Source: Streptomyces sp. NBC_00286 (lineage in GTDB: Bacteria > Actinomycetota > Actinomycetes > Streptomycetales > Streptomycetaceae). Taken from it: DNA of 64,000 nt. The notes under the pieces are model-generated. The model saw only the letters and a program-made list of their open reading frames with translations. It was not told where the DNA came from and did no database searches. The DNA lies in assembly GCF_036173125.1 (NCBI RefSeq), contig NZ_CP108054.1:7097001-7161000 (forward strand), written 5' to 3'. Made by a program: the position numbers and the translations under genes. This document shows positions 26,027-34,554 of the stretch, in pieces. Position 1 is the first letter of the stretch, and every line of letters begins with the position of its first letter.

Positions 26027-26506
26027 TTACTCGGACTCTTCCCGCGGAACAGCGCGGCTGTTGATCGTGTCGGCGATGGTGTAGGCGGTGCGGACGAAGG
26101 ACTCTGCCTGCTGCGCCGACAGGTTGAGCGCGGAGGTCTCCTCCAGGGCCCGCCACATGGCTGCGATGGGCTCGCGCATGGCACGGCCCTTGTCGGTGAG
26201 GTGGACGACCATGACGCGCCGGTCGTGTTCGGCAGGCTCGCGGATGAGCAGGCCGGCGTCCTGCATGCGGCGAAGTGCCTTGGAGATGGTGGAGTGGTCC
26301 ACGTCGACGCTTTCGAGCAGCTCGGACTGGGTCTGGCCGTCCCGGTCGAGGAGGTGCATCAGCAGCAGTTCCTGTCCGGGATGCAGGTCCATCTCGCGGA
26401 GCATGGCGGCGGCGCGGGCGCGGTGAGCGCGGGCGAGCTGGTAGATCGCGTAGCTCATCGGCCCCTCGCTGGCCGTGCTGGGGGTGCGGGGTGTGGGGGC
26501 GGGCAT
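26027..26506 (-). CDS. MarR-family transcriptional regulator
   Basis: 159 residues with the MarR winged helix: LHPGQELLLMHLLDRDGQTQ, then SELLESVDVDHSTISKALRR and MQDAGLLIREPAEHDRRVMV, flanked by dimerisation helices. ATG 26506 has AGGA upstream. It is the third gene of an operon, 11 bp after the old yellow enzyme gene. It probably represses the operon through the inverted repeat at 28595-28637. MarR proteins of this type often respond to quinones or phenolics, which would suit the two preceding reductases. Confidence 0.92.
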   Translation of the reverse strand: MPAPTPRTPSTASEGPMSYAIYQLARAHRARAAAMLREMDLHPGQELLLMHLLDRDGQTQSELLESVDVDHSTISKALRRMQDAGLLIREPAEHDRRVMVVHLTDKGRAMREPIAAMWRALEETSALNLSAQQAESFVRTAYTIADTINSRAVPREESE

Positions 26507-26517
26507 GGTTCGGTTCC

Positions 26518-27579
26518 TCAGACGGTGTGGGTGGGGTAGTCGGTGTAGCCGGCCACTCCGCCGCCGTAGAAGGTCGCCGGGTCGGGGGTATTCAGCGGCG
26601 CGTCAGAGCGTAGCCGCTCGACCAGGTCAGGGTTGGCGAGCGCGAGGGCGCCGACGGAGACGAGGTCGGCCGTGCCGTGGTCGATGTCCTTGGCGCGGGT
26701 GGGCAGGTCGGTGCCGGCCCGGTTGAGGATCAGCGTGGTCGGCCACAGCGCGCGCAGGGTGCCCAGCAGCTCCTCGTCGCCCGCGTGCATCACGTGGAGG
26801 TAGGCGAGGCCGAGCGGGCTGAGGGCGCGCAGGAGAGCCGGATACAGCTCGGCGGTGTCGGACTCGGCGATGTCGTTGTAGGGGTTGCCGGGGGAGATGC
26901 GCAGGCCGGTGCGGTCGTCGCCGATTTCGTCGGCCACGGCAGCGGCTACCTCGACGGCGAAGCGGATGCGGTTGTCGAGGGAACCGCCGTAGCGGTCGGT
27001 GCGCTGGTTGGTGTTGTCGGACAGGAACTGGTGCACCAGGTAGCCGTTGGCGGCGTGGATCTCCACGCCGTCGGCGCCTGCCGCGACGGCAGCCGCTGCG
27101 GCGCGGCGGAAGTCGTCGACGGTCGCCGCGACCTCCTGCGTCGACAGAGCACGGGGTGTCGGCATCTCCTGGGGCCCGGACGCGGTGAACATCATGCCCT
27201 CCGGCGGGATCGCCGAAGGGGCGACCGGCCGGCGCCCGTGGGGGGTGTTGTCGGGGTGGCAGATGCGTCCGGTGTGCATCAGCTGGATGACGATCCGGCC
27301 GTCGGCCGCGTGCACGGCATCGGTGACCTTGCGCCACCCGGCGATCTGCTCGTCATTGTGGATGCCGGGGGTGAGGAGGTAGCCCTGTCCGTCGGTGGAG
27401 GGCTGGGTTCCCTCGGTGATGATGAGCGCGTGCGAGGCCCGCTGGGCGTAGTACTCGGCGTTCAGCTCGGTCGGTACGCCTTCAGGTGTGGAGCGGTCAC
27501 GGGTCATGGGGGCCATGACCAGGCGGTGCGGGAGGGAGATGGCACCGACGGTGGTCGGTGTCCACAGGGAGTTCAGCAT
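26518..27579 (-). CDS. Old yellow enzyme family ene-reductase
   Basis: 353-residue FMN enzyme of the NemA/XenB group, reducing activated C=C bonds or nitro compounds with NAD(P)H. The TIM barrel is complete: LPHRLVMAPMTRDRSTPEGV at the N-terminus, IVIQLMHTGRICHPDNTPHG, the substrate-binding pair in GVEIHAANGYLVHQFLSDNT (H-A-A-N), RTDRYGGSLDNRIRF, and a C-terminal VSVGALALANPDLVERL. ATG 27579 follows AGGACC. It lies between the quinone reductase and MarR genes, suggesting a stress or detoxification unit. Confidence 0.95.
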   Translation of the reverse strand: MLNSLWTPTTVGAISLPHRLVMAPMTRDRSTPEGVPTELNAEYYAQRASHALIITEGTQPSTDGQGYLLTPGIHNDEQIAGWRKVTDAVHAADGRIVIQLMHTGRICHPDNTPHGRRPVAPSAIPPEGMMFTASGPQEMPTPRALSTQEVAATVDDFRRAAAAAVAAGADGVEIHAANGYLVHQFLSDNTNQRTDRYGGSLDNRIRFAVEVAAAVADEIGDDRTGLRISPGNPYNDIAESDTAELYPALLRALSPLGLAYLHVMHAGDEELLGTLRALWPTTLILNRAGTDLPTRAKDIDHGTADLVSVGALALANPDLVERLRSDAPLNTPDPATFYGGGVAGYTDYPTHTV

Positions 27580-27655
27580 GAGTGGTCCTTCGGTGCGGTG
27601 ATGAACAGGTGGTGATCGGGAAAGCGGGGCGTGGCGGAAGGAGCGGCGGGTGTGA

Positions 27656-28561
27656 TCAGTCGAGGGTGAGGACGATCTTGCCTCGGACATGCCCGGCGTC
27701 GCTGACCTGCTGGGCCGTGGCGGCCCGGGCGAGCGGGTAGGCGTTGACGGTGGTGACGACCTTGCCGGTCGCGGCGTCCTGGGCCAGGGCGGCCAGGCGG
27801 GCGGCCGAGCGTTCCTGGCCACCGCTGGCGAAGGTGATGCCGAGCTGCTGCGCGCGGAAGTCGGCGATGGTGACGATGCGCTCGGTGCCACCCCGCAGGG
27901 TGATGGAGTCCTCCAGGGCTCCCTTCCCGGCCAGGTCGAACACCGCGTCCACGCCGTCGGGGGCGAGCGCCCGGACCCGCTCGACCAGGCCCTGGCCGTA
28001 GAGGGTCGCGGTGGCGCCGAGCGAGGCGAGGTAGTCCTGGTTGGCGGGGCCGGCGGTGCCGATGACACGCGCTCCGCGGGCCGTGGCGAGCTGGACCGCC
28101 AGGGTGCCGACCGCTCCGGCCGCGCCGTGCATCAGCACGGTCTCCCCAGCGGCGACGCCCAGCAGGTTCAGGACCCGCTCGGCCGTCTCGCCCGCCACCG
28201 GCAGCGCGACCGCGTGCTGCCAGTCGAGGCCGGCGGGCTTGGGGGCCACGATGGTGGCCAGCGCGTACTGGGCGTACGAGCCGGTGTCCGACCAGCCCAG
28301 CACCTCGTCGCCCACCTGCACGTCCCGCACGCCCTCACCCAGGGCGTCCACCACGCCGGCGAGCTCGTGACCGGGGACGGAGGGGAGCGGCGTCGGGAAC
28401 ACGGCCTCCAGCGCCCCGGAGCGGATCTTGCCGTCCAGCGCGTTCAGCCCGGCCGCCTTGACGCGGACGCGGATCTGCCCGGGGCCGGGCTGCGGGACCT
28501 CGATGTCCGCCTCGTGCAGCACTTCCGTGCCTCCGAAACGGTCGAAAAGAATGGCTTTCAT
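27656..28561 (-). CDS. Quinone oxidoreductase-like NADP-dependent alcohol dehydrogenase (MDR family)
   Basis: 301 residues, zinc-free MDR type. It has GRIRVRVKAAGLNALDGKIR-like catalytic-domain sequence, PGHELAGVVDALGEGV, and the Rossmann signature HGAAGAVGTLAVQLATARGA. It should reduce quinones or enones with NADPH. ATG 28561 (MKAILFDRFGG) is preferred over a start 9 codons upstream because AGAGGAG lies just before it. It is the first gene of the operon, with the inverted repeat at 28595-28637 in its promoter. Confidence 0.9.
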   Translation of the reverse strand: MKAILFDRFGGTEVLHEADIEVPQPGPGQIRVRVKAAGLNALDGKIRSGALEAVFPTPLPSVPGHELAGVVDALGEGVRDVQVGDEVLGWSDTGSYAQYALATIVAPKPAGLDWQHAVALPVAGETAERVLNLLGVAAGETVLMHGAAGAVGTLAVQLATARGARVIGTAGPANQDYLASLGATATLYGQGLVERVRALAPDGVDAVFDLAGKGALEDSITLRGGTERIVTIADFRAQQLGITFASGGQERSAARLAALAQDAATGKVVTTVNAYPLARAATAQQVSDAGHVRGKIVLTLD

Positions 28562-28594
28562 GACGACTCCTCTCGTGCCACCACCCACTTAGGT

Positions 28595-28637
28595 GGCTGG
28601 CCACAGAATTAACGTAGCAGCAAACATGTGGCCAGCC
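28595..28637. promoter_or_regulatory. Inverted repeat, probable MarR operator
   Basis: GGCTGGCCACA (28595-28605) and TGTGGCCAGCC (28627-28637) are exact inverted copies 21 bp apart, each centred on TGGCCA. They lie 34-76 bp before the quinone reductase start. Two such sites in one promoter are typical for an autoregulated MarR operon. Confidence 0.65.
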
Positions 28638-28812
28638 AAGTATTTGCTTCCGCTCGGGCTGCGCGACATCGGCGTCGAGCGGCAGGATGCGGTCGCCGGC
28701 GTCGTGCAGGATCAGCGGCGGCACGTCCGCACTGCGAAAACGGTAGCCACTCCAATTATGACGCCAGTGGTGTATGCTGGCAGTGTAATAATCGCAGATG
28801 GGGGACGCGTGC

Positions 28813-29190
28813 ATGGCTTGGAAGATCGTCGTGGTCGAGCCGGCTCTTTCGTGGCTTCACGGACTGCGTCGCACTGACCGCGACACGCTGATTCAGGTCA
28901 GCCAGGCTGTCACTGCTCTTCAGGAGGAAGGACCCGCGCTGGGTCGGCCCCTGGTGGACACGATCAAGGGATCAGTGCTGCCGAACCTCAAGGAGCTCCG
29001 GCCCGGCTCGGCAGGGGCCACGGAAGTGCGGTTGCTGTTCGTGTTCGACCCGGACCGCCAGGCCGTGATCCTGGTCGGCGGTGACAAGGCGGGCAACTGG
29101 TCCGGCTGGTACCGCGTCGCGGTGCCCCAAGCAGAGCAGGCGTACGCGGAGCATCTGAAGCGAATCGATGGAGAGGACGGGGCACGATGA
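28813..29190 (+). CDS. HigB/RelE-type toxin of a type II toxin-antitoxin pair
   Basis: 125 residues matching phage-derived Gp49-like/HigB proteins. Motifs: LHGLRRTDRDTLIQVSQAVT, a central GRPLVDTIKGSVLPNLKELR that positions the mRNA-cleaving surface, EVRLLFVFDPDRQAVILVGG, and GNWSGWYRVAVPQAEQAYAEH. It would be a ribosome-dependent mRNA endonuclease that slows growth when free. ATG 28813 has GGGGGAC upstream; an in-frame ATG at 28798 is possible. The toxin gene comes first, as in HigBA systems, and overlaps the antitoxin gene by 4 bp. Confidence 0.9.
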   Translation: MAWKIVVVEPALSWLHGLRRTDRDTLIQVSQAVTALQEEGPALGRPLVDTIKGSVLPNLKELRPGSAGATEVRLLFVFDPDRQAVILVGGDKAGNWSGWYRVAVPQAEQAYAEHLKRIDGEDGAR

Positions 29191-29525
29191 CTGATCACCT
29201 CAAGGACCCGCAGGCCGTCTCCTGGGGAGACCTGGCCGAGGATTTCGCCTTCACCGATGCCGAAAAGGACCAGATCCAGAAGGGGGCGCAGGCGATGGTC
29301 CTGGCCTCCCGTGTGCACCGCCTCGCCGAGTTGCGGAAGCGGCAGCACACCACACAGGTCCAGGTTGCCGAAGCCATGGGCGTCACCCAGGCCCGCGTCT
29401 CACGCATCGAGAAGGGGCAACTGGAGCGCAGCGAGGTCGACACCCTCGCTGCCTACGTCAAGGCGCTCGGCGGCAAGCTGAAGATCGTCGCTGACTTCGG
29501 CGATGAGACCTACGTCCTCGGCTGA
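29187..29525 (+). CDS. HigA-type XRE antitoxin
   Basis: 112 residues with an N-terminal extension, then a Cro/C1 helix-turn-helix: RKRQHTTQVQVAEAMGVTQA, then RVSRIEKGQLERSEVDTLAA. It ends with a short strand GGKLKIVADFGDETYVLG that is typical of HigA antitoxins. It should bind and block the toxin and repress the pair's promoter. The ATGA overlap with the toxin gene ensures coupled synthesis. It is the last gene before the left arm of att copy 3. Confidence 0.92.
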   Translation: MTDHLKDPQAVSWGDLAEDFAFTDAEKDQIQKGAQAMVLASRVHRLAELRKRQHTTQVQVAEAMGVTQARVSRIEKGQLERSEVDTLAAYVKALGGKLKIVADFGDETYVLG

Positions 29526-29596
29526 CCCGATCGGCAAGCTGTGACCCAGGTTCATGCGCAGTCCCGGGGGCAAGCTCGCCTCTTGACGTAGGAAAA

Positions 29597-29866
29597 CGAT
29601 GCTCCGCCCCGGGACCAGGGGCGGAGCATCGTCGCGTCGGTAAGGGACTCCGCTGCGCGTAGGTTCGACCCCGTCTGCTGAGCTGGAGCGACATCCAGGA
29701 TTCCGTGTCGAGCAGGTCTCTCAGGGGGTGGCAGGGACCATGCAGGGACCACAAGGACAGGAAACAACTGACAAGGACCGTGCAGGGCGGACAGAGATGC
29801 ACGCGCCTGACCTGCAAAAACGCCTTGAATCGCCGAAGATTGGCAAGGACCGCCAAGATCCTCAAA
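29597..29866. repeat. Left arm (P-like) of att copy 3, with hairpin
   Basis: Starts with a 14-bp perfect stem (CGATGCTCCGCCCC, 7-nt loop, complement ending at 29631) like that at 34555. Then come CCGCTGCGC sequence, AGGGACCA at 29733 and 29744, and CTGACCTGC at 29807, at the same 134, 123 and 60 bp offsets seen for copies 2 and 4. Confidence 0.8.
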
Positions 29867-29913
29867 GGACTCATAATCCGTCGGCCGTGGGTTCGAGTCC
29901 CACCCGCCCCACC
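29867..29913 (+). repeat. att core copy 3
   Basis: Identical to copy 1 over 47 bp and flanked by a left and a right arm. Only the 3' part of the tRNA is present. Confidence 0.92.
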
Positions 29914-30455
29914 TTAGTAGCGTCCTGACCTGCGGGAACGTTCCTTGTTGCGGGCGGAAACGCCAACTCGGCCTGAACGGATTGAATCCGCTGCTCGCGA
30001 GTTCGGTTTCTCGTGGGAGCCGTGCCGTTCGGAAGCGGGTTGACGGCTCTGACCTGCAGTGGAGTAGGCGTGAAGGTTACTGTCGGCCTCCGGGACGTCT
30101 GGCGCTGCGGCTCGACGCCAAGATCCAGGGACCAGACAGGGACCAAGACGGCTCTGATGCGTCGCGTGAGTGGGATCCAGGATCAGGGCACTACTCATTC
30201 ACTGGATGTGGGCCGTCGTCCGCAGCGCGTTCGGCCGGGGTGCCGCGCGTTCACGGGGTGCAGCGGATGCTGGAGCCGACGTGGCACCACCAGCGGTGAG
30301 TGCGGCGCGGTGCTGCAGGCTGCTGCGCTGATTGGCGATCCCGGTCATTGTTGGTCGGATGCGCCGGGGTCCTGTGATTGCCACTGTCCGCTCCGCGATC
30401 ACGCCCCTGGCGAGCGAGCCCAACGTCCAGAAACGGCCCGAACAGAAAACGGCCT
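29914..30455. repeat. Right arm (P'-like) of att copy 3
   Basis: Homologous to the arm at 11074-11610. CTGACCTGC lies at 29925 and 30049, and AGGGACCA at 30127 and 30138, at the same offsets as in copy 1 to within one base. No gene. The resemblance fades after about 30455. Confidence 0.75.
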
Positions 30456-30585
30456 TTCGACGGTGGACCGGCCAACAGCGGTGGGGGTGTCGGCAACGGG
30501 TGAATGACGTCTGGGCTGACGCCCGGTGCATCGGTACGCTCGGTGGCGGGTCTATCGGACTACGGTGTGCTTCGAGGGGGACAGC

Positions 30586-31062
30586 ATGCTGGATCAGACG
30601 CTGGTTGCGCTGGCGTCAGCGGCCGGGGGCGCCGTGGCCTCCGCAGCTGGCACGGATGCCTGGCAGGGCTTGCGCCAACGCGTGGCCCGGATCTTCGGCC
30701 GTGGAGATGGGGCGGAACGGAGGGTCCTCCTGGAACGACTCGACGGGTCCGTCGTCGAGTTGGAGCGCGCCGGACCTGAGGAAAGGGAACAAGCCCGTGT
30801 GAGGGTGGTGGCTGCCTGGCAGACTCGCTTTCTCGATCTCCTGGAGGACGCCGACGACGAGGACCGTGCGGAGTTGGTTCGGCATCTCAACGAGCTGGTC
30901 GGGTATGGGCAGCGGCCGTTCGGTGGGGCGTCTGCCAGTGATGGCGGGCTCGCCGTTGAGGGAACAGTCGACATCCGCGCCGATCGGGGGTCGGCTGCTG
31001 CCGGCGTAATGGGCGACGTGACGATCGGAAACCCTCAGCGGCCGGGCCCGGGGCACAACTGA
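30586..31062 (+). CDS. Small protein coupled to the NB-ARC gene
   Basis: 158 residues starting at ATG 30586 after GGGGG. The N-terminus MLDQTLVALASAAGGAVASA, a DAWQGLRQRVARIFGRGD stretch and a helical middle (ERLDGSVVELERAG) are followed by a repetitive tail containing VEGTVDIRADRGSAAAGVMG and ending NPQRPGPGHN. I recognise this layout from Streptomyces proteins encoded next to TPR/NB-ARC genes. No enzymatic motif is visible. It may act as an adaptor or sensor for the downstream ATPase. Its stop overlaps a CTG that opens the NB-ARC frame. Confidence 0.75.
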   Translation: MLDQTLVALASAAGGAVASAAGTDAWQGLRQRVARIFGRGDGAERRVLLERLDGSVVELERAGPEEREQARVRVVAAWQTRFLDLLEDADDEDRAELVRHLNELVGYGQRPFGGASASDGGLAVEGTVDIRADRGSAAAGVMGDVTIGNPQRPGPGHN

Positions 31063-33746
31063 CGATTCCCGGAGCCATCCCGGCGATCCCTGACTTCACA
31101 GGCCCTTCGATCAATGCGCACCACCATAGCGTTGCCGCGCACAGCATCAACCGCTTCGACTACTACGCAGCGCCGCGAGCGCCGACAACGTGGCCACATG
31201 CCGTCGGCGTCGTTCCGCGGCAAGCGGAGTGCTTCCAACACCGTGACGCGGTGGCGGTGCTGGAGCGTGCGGTGGCAGGCGGGGGCACGGCAGTTCTGTG
31301 CCAAGTCCTTTCCGGGACAGGGGGTGTCGGCAAGACCCAGCTGGCCGCGCACTACGCTCGCCGTTCTTGGCGAGAGAGGGCTGTGGACCTCATGGCCTGG
31401 GTCACTGCGTCGAGCCGCGAGTCAATCGTCAGCTCTTACAGTCGACTTGGTGCAGACGTGGCGGCAGCGGATTCACGGGAGCCCGAGCAAGCGGCCGCCC
31501 GTTTCCTGGCGTGGGCCGAGACGACCGAACGCCGATGGCTGATCGTTCTTGATGATCTGGCCGACCCCGCTGACCTCCGTGGCCTTTGGCCGCCCGCCAA
31601 CCCCGGAGGCCAGGTGCTGATCACCACCCGCCGCCGCGACGCGGCCCTCCGCGGCCGAAGCCGCGTCCGCATCGACGTAGGTCTGTTTACCCCTGCCGAG
31701 GCAGCGAGCTATTTAAGCGCCCAGCTCGCTGCGTTGGGCCGCCGGGACGACCCCGTGCAGATTGCCGGTCTTGCCGCAGACTTGGGCCACCTGCCGCTCG
31801 CCCTTGCCCAAGCAGCCGCCTACCTCGTCGATCTCGATCTGGACTGCGCGGCATACCGTGCGCGGATTGCCGACCGATCCCGGAGGCTCGCCGATTTGGT
31901 TCCGGACGACAGCGGACTGCCGGACGATCACCGTGTGGCTCTGCAAGCCACGTGGTCCCTCTCCGTCGAGCATGCGGATCGACTACGGCCTTCCGGCCTG
32001 GCCCGCCCGATGCTGCACCTCGCTAGCGTGATGGATGCCAACGGAATCCCCTTGGCCGTGCTAACCAGCCCTCCGGTCCTGCGCTACCTCACCGATCACC
32101 GACGCGTGGGGGTGTACGGACCATCCGACTCGGTCAGTGCGGAGGACGCGGCCGGAGCACTGCGGTGCCTGGACCGGCTCAGCCTGACCGATCACACGAC
32201 CGACAGTCCCCATCAGCGAGTCCGTGTCCATGGCCTCATCCAGCGCACCACTCGTGAAACTCTGCCTTCTTCCGTACAGGACGCCGTTGTTGTCACCTGT
32301 GCAGAAGCACTGGTCGCCGTGTGGCCCATGGCGGAGGGCGACCCTGCCCTTGCGCAGACCCTGCGCGCCAACGCCGAAGCACTGATCTCTCACGCAGGCA
32401 CTGCGCTGTGGATGTCCGGCTGTCACTCCGTGCTCCTTCGCACTGGCGAGAGCCTGGGGCTGACAGGTTTGGCGAGCGCGGCACGGACGTACTTCCAAGA
32501 TCTCTACGACGCAGCCTGCCAGCACTTGGGTCGCGACCACGCGGACACGTTGACCATCCGGCACTATCTGATCACCTGGCAGGGCGAGGCAGGAGATCTG
32601 ACCCGCGCCAAGGCAGGCTTCGCTGAGCTACTGGCTGATCGGATACGCGTGCTGGGCCCGGACCACCCCGACACCCTGGCCACCCGCGGCGACAAGGCCG
32701 CCTTGCAGGGGCGGGCGGGTGACCCGACCGGAGCCGGCGAGGCGTCCAGAAGGGTGCTGGAGGCCTCGTTGCGGGTTCTCGGCCCCGACCACAGCCAGAC
32801 CCTCACCGCCCGGCTGAACGTGGCCCATTGGACCGGAGTAGCCGGCAATCCTGCTGAAGCCGTGACAGCGTGCGAGCAGTTGCTGGCCGACACTTTGGGG
32901 CTACTGGGGTCCGACCACCTCAAGACCCGGGCGGTCCGCCTCCACCTCGCAATCTGGAGAGGCGAAGCAGGCGATCCGGTCGGCGCCGCTTCCGATTTCG
33001 AGCACCTCCTGGCTGATCAGCTGAGAGTGGTGGGAGCCGACCATCCCCAGACACTGAGTACCCGCCACGATCTGGCTCGATGGCGTGGGAAAGCTGGGGA
33101 TCCCGAGGCGGCTGTGTCCGGTTTCGAGCAGCTTCTGGTCGATCAACTAAGAGTGCTGGGCCAGGACCACCCAGACACGCTGACGACCCGCCACGACCTG
33201 GCGTCCTGGCGTGGGGAAGGCGGCGACGCGCACACCGCAGTCAGCGAACTGGAGCAGCTGTTGGCCGATCGCCTGCGTGTTCTGGGCCCAGACAACCCAG
33301 ACACACTGACCAGTCGCGCGAATCTCGCCTACTGGCGGGGAAAGAGCGGAGATCCGGCAGGTGCTGTCGTCGCCACGTCAGAGCTGCTGGTCGACAGGCT
33401 CCGCGTCCTCGGCCAGGACCACCCCGACACACTGACCACTCGCCACAACCTCGCACAGTGGAGGGCCGAGACAGGGGATACCGCAGGTGCTGTCGTCGCA
33501 GAGTCAGAACTGCTGGCTGATCGACTGCGTGTACTGGGGCCTGAGCATCCCCACACTTTCTCAGCACGCCACCATCTCGCCCATTGGACCGGCCGGATCG
33601 GCGACCCTGCCGGCGCAGCGGCAGCTCTTGCCCAGTTGCTCGCCGATCAATTGCGTGTGCTTGGTCCGCAGCACCCTGAGACCCGGGCTACAGAAAACAG
33701 CCTTGCCTTCTGGAGCATGGAAGCGGAGCGTCGGCATCCGACGTAG
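31059..33746 (+). CDS. NB-ARC ATPase with C-terminal tetratricopeptide repeats (STAND protein)
   Basis: Signal-transducing ATPase, 895 residues if read from CTG 31059. The P-loop is GTGGVGKTQLAAHYA, Walker B is WLIVLDDLAD, and RNBS-like VLITTRRRDAAL follows. The winged-helix region ends near residue 440. Nine 42-residue repeats of the form LLADRLRVLGPDHPDTLTTR then fill the C-terminus. The frame is open upstream of the first GTG (31251). The extra sequence (IPGAIPAIPDFTGPSINAHH, RFDYYAAPRAPTTWPHAVGV) looks conserved in the family, so translation probably begins at the CTG overlapping the upstream stop, or by frameshift. A TTA codon at 31713 implies bldA dependence. Confidence 0.85.
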   Translation: MTIPGAIPAIPDFTGPSINAHHHSVAAHSINRFDYYAAPRAPTTWPHAVGVVPRQAECFQHRDAVAVLERAVAGGGTAVLCQVLSGTGGVGKTQLAAHYARRSWRERAVDLMAWVTASSRESIVSSYSRLGADVAAADSREPEQAAARFLAWAETTERRWLIVLDDLADPADLRGLWPPANPGGQVLITTRRRDAALRGRSRVRIDVGLFTPAEAASYLSAQLAALGRRDDPVQIAGLAADLGHLPLALAQAAAYLVDLDLDCAAYRARIADRSRRLADLVPDDSGLPDDHRVALQATWSLSVEHADRLRPSGLARPMLHLASVMDANGIPLAVLTSPPVLRYLTDHRRVGVYGPSDSVSAEDAAGALRCLDRLSLTDHTTDSPHQRVRVHGLIQRTTRETLPSSVQDAVVVTCAEALVAVWPMAEGDPALAQTLRANAEALISHAGTALWMSGCHSVLLRTGESLGLTGLASAARTYFQDLYDAACQHLGRDHADTLTIRHYLITWQGEAGDLTRAKAGFAELLADRIRVLGPDHPDTLATRGDKAALQGRAGDPTGAGEASRRVLEASLRVLGPDHSQTLTARLNVAHWTGVAGNPAEAVTACEQLLADTLGLLGSDHLKTRAVRLHLAIWRGEAGDPVGAASDFEHLLADQLRVVGADHPQTLSTRHDLARWRGKAGDPEAAVSGFEQLLVDQLRVLGQDHPDTLTTRHDLASWRGEGGDAHTAVSELEQLLADRLRVLGPDNPDTLTSRANLAYWRGKSGDPAGAVVATSELLVDRLRVLGQDHPDTLTTRHNLAQWRAETGDTAGAVVAESELLADRLRVLGPEHPHTFSARHHLAHWTGRIGDPAGAAAALAQLLADQLRVLGPQHPETRATENSLAFWSMEAERRHPT

Positions 33747-33844
33747 CAGGGCGGGGCTACCGTGGCGCTCCACGATCAGGACGTACTCGCGTGCCTCGGC
33801 TATCCCTTGAGCATTGCTCGGGGAAGATCGGCCAGAAGCCGCTG

Positions 33845-34085
33845 ACGGCCTGGATCGCCGAGGAGAACCTGCGCAGCCTCCTCGCCGTGGCCCGAACCGG
33901 CGCCGCCCGGCACCAAGTCGGCCACGCCCGATGGAAGTTCCTCACCTGGTGCGCGGACTCCGACATTCCCGAGGCCCGGCAACTCGCCATCACCATCGAT
34001 CGCTGGTGGCCCGAGATCGAAGCGTTCATCCGCGCCGGTCACCACAACGCCAAGAGCGTGGGCATTAACCGCGTGATCAGCTCGA
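33845..34085 (+). pseudogene. ISL3-family transposase C-terminal remnant
   Basis: About 80 residues with the C-terminal ISL3 pattern: LLAVARTGAARHQVGHARWK, FLTWCADSDIPEARQLAITI, then DRWWPEIEAFIRAGHHNAKS and VGINRVI. It ends where the family would continue with an arginine-rich tail. The catalytic region is missing. It lies just after the NB-ARC gene and shows that transposition has shaped cassette C. Confidence 0.8.
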
Positions 34086-34226
34086 GGCCCGCAACGCAGA
34101 GAACCAACGGCTATGGACACGTTGCGGCACCACAAGACGAGCCCGCGGACACCTCCGCACCGCTCAACCTTGAAGACCCCCTATTTTTAAAGCTGCCTGA
34201 TCGAGCCAACCGAGCACAGAAAGGTC

Positions 34227-34502
34227 TCAAAGAAGGCCCTCCTGCTTGGCCCAGTTGATGAATTGGCCCCGCGAGCAGGGATATCGCGCGCCCGTGTCGA
34301 TCATCGCATCCACTAGCGCACTAGCGACGTATGGAGTGGTAACGGCCTGCCACCCGCGAGGGGCCGCGCCGAGAGCGCAGACGCTGCCGGGTTGAACGAA
34401 GCTGGGGACGAGAAAGAAGTCGTTCGTCCTCCCGTGCCGGACGTCGGTGCTGGCCGCACCGTCGACGATGACACCGAAGGCGCCGCTCGCCTTGCCCTTC
34501 AT
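34227..34502 (-). CDS. Hypothetical protein, 91 residues
   Basis: The minus strand from ATG 34502 reads MKGKASGAFGVIVDGAASTD, VRHGRTNDFFLVPSFVQPGS and ends SRGQFINWAKQEGLL. Composition and codon use look coding, but I recognise no family and the ribosome binding site is weak (AGG about 11 bp upstream). It sits between the ISL3 remnant and the hairpin that begins the left arm of att copy 4. It could be the surviving end of a longer gene. Confidence 0.4.
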   Translation of the reverse strand: MKGKASGAFGVIVDGAASTDVRHGRTNDFFLVPSFVQPGSVCALGAAPRGWQAVTTPYVASALVDAMIDTGARYPCSRGQFINWAKQEGLL

Positions 34503-34554
34503 CGGTCGGTAACCTGTTTGTAGGTATTCCTGGCCTGCGGCTATGGCCACACAG

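Noticed and set aside
29597..29631. Riboswitch or structured RNA at the hairpin before att copy 3
   Set aside because: A simple stem with a 7-nt loop, repeated at 34555 as part of the arm, and not located before a gene.
33791..34258. Integrase gene in cassette C
   Set aside because: The sequence (WWPEIEAFIRAG, FLTWCADSDIPEA) matches the ISL3 transposase C-terminus; the tyrosine recombinase R-H-R-Y pattern is absent.
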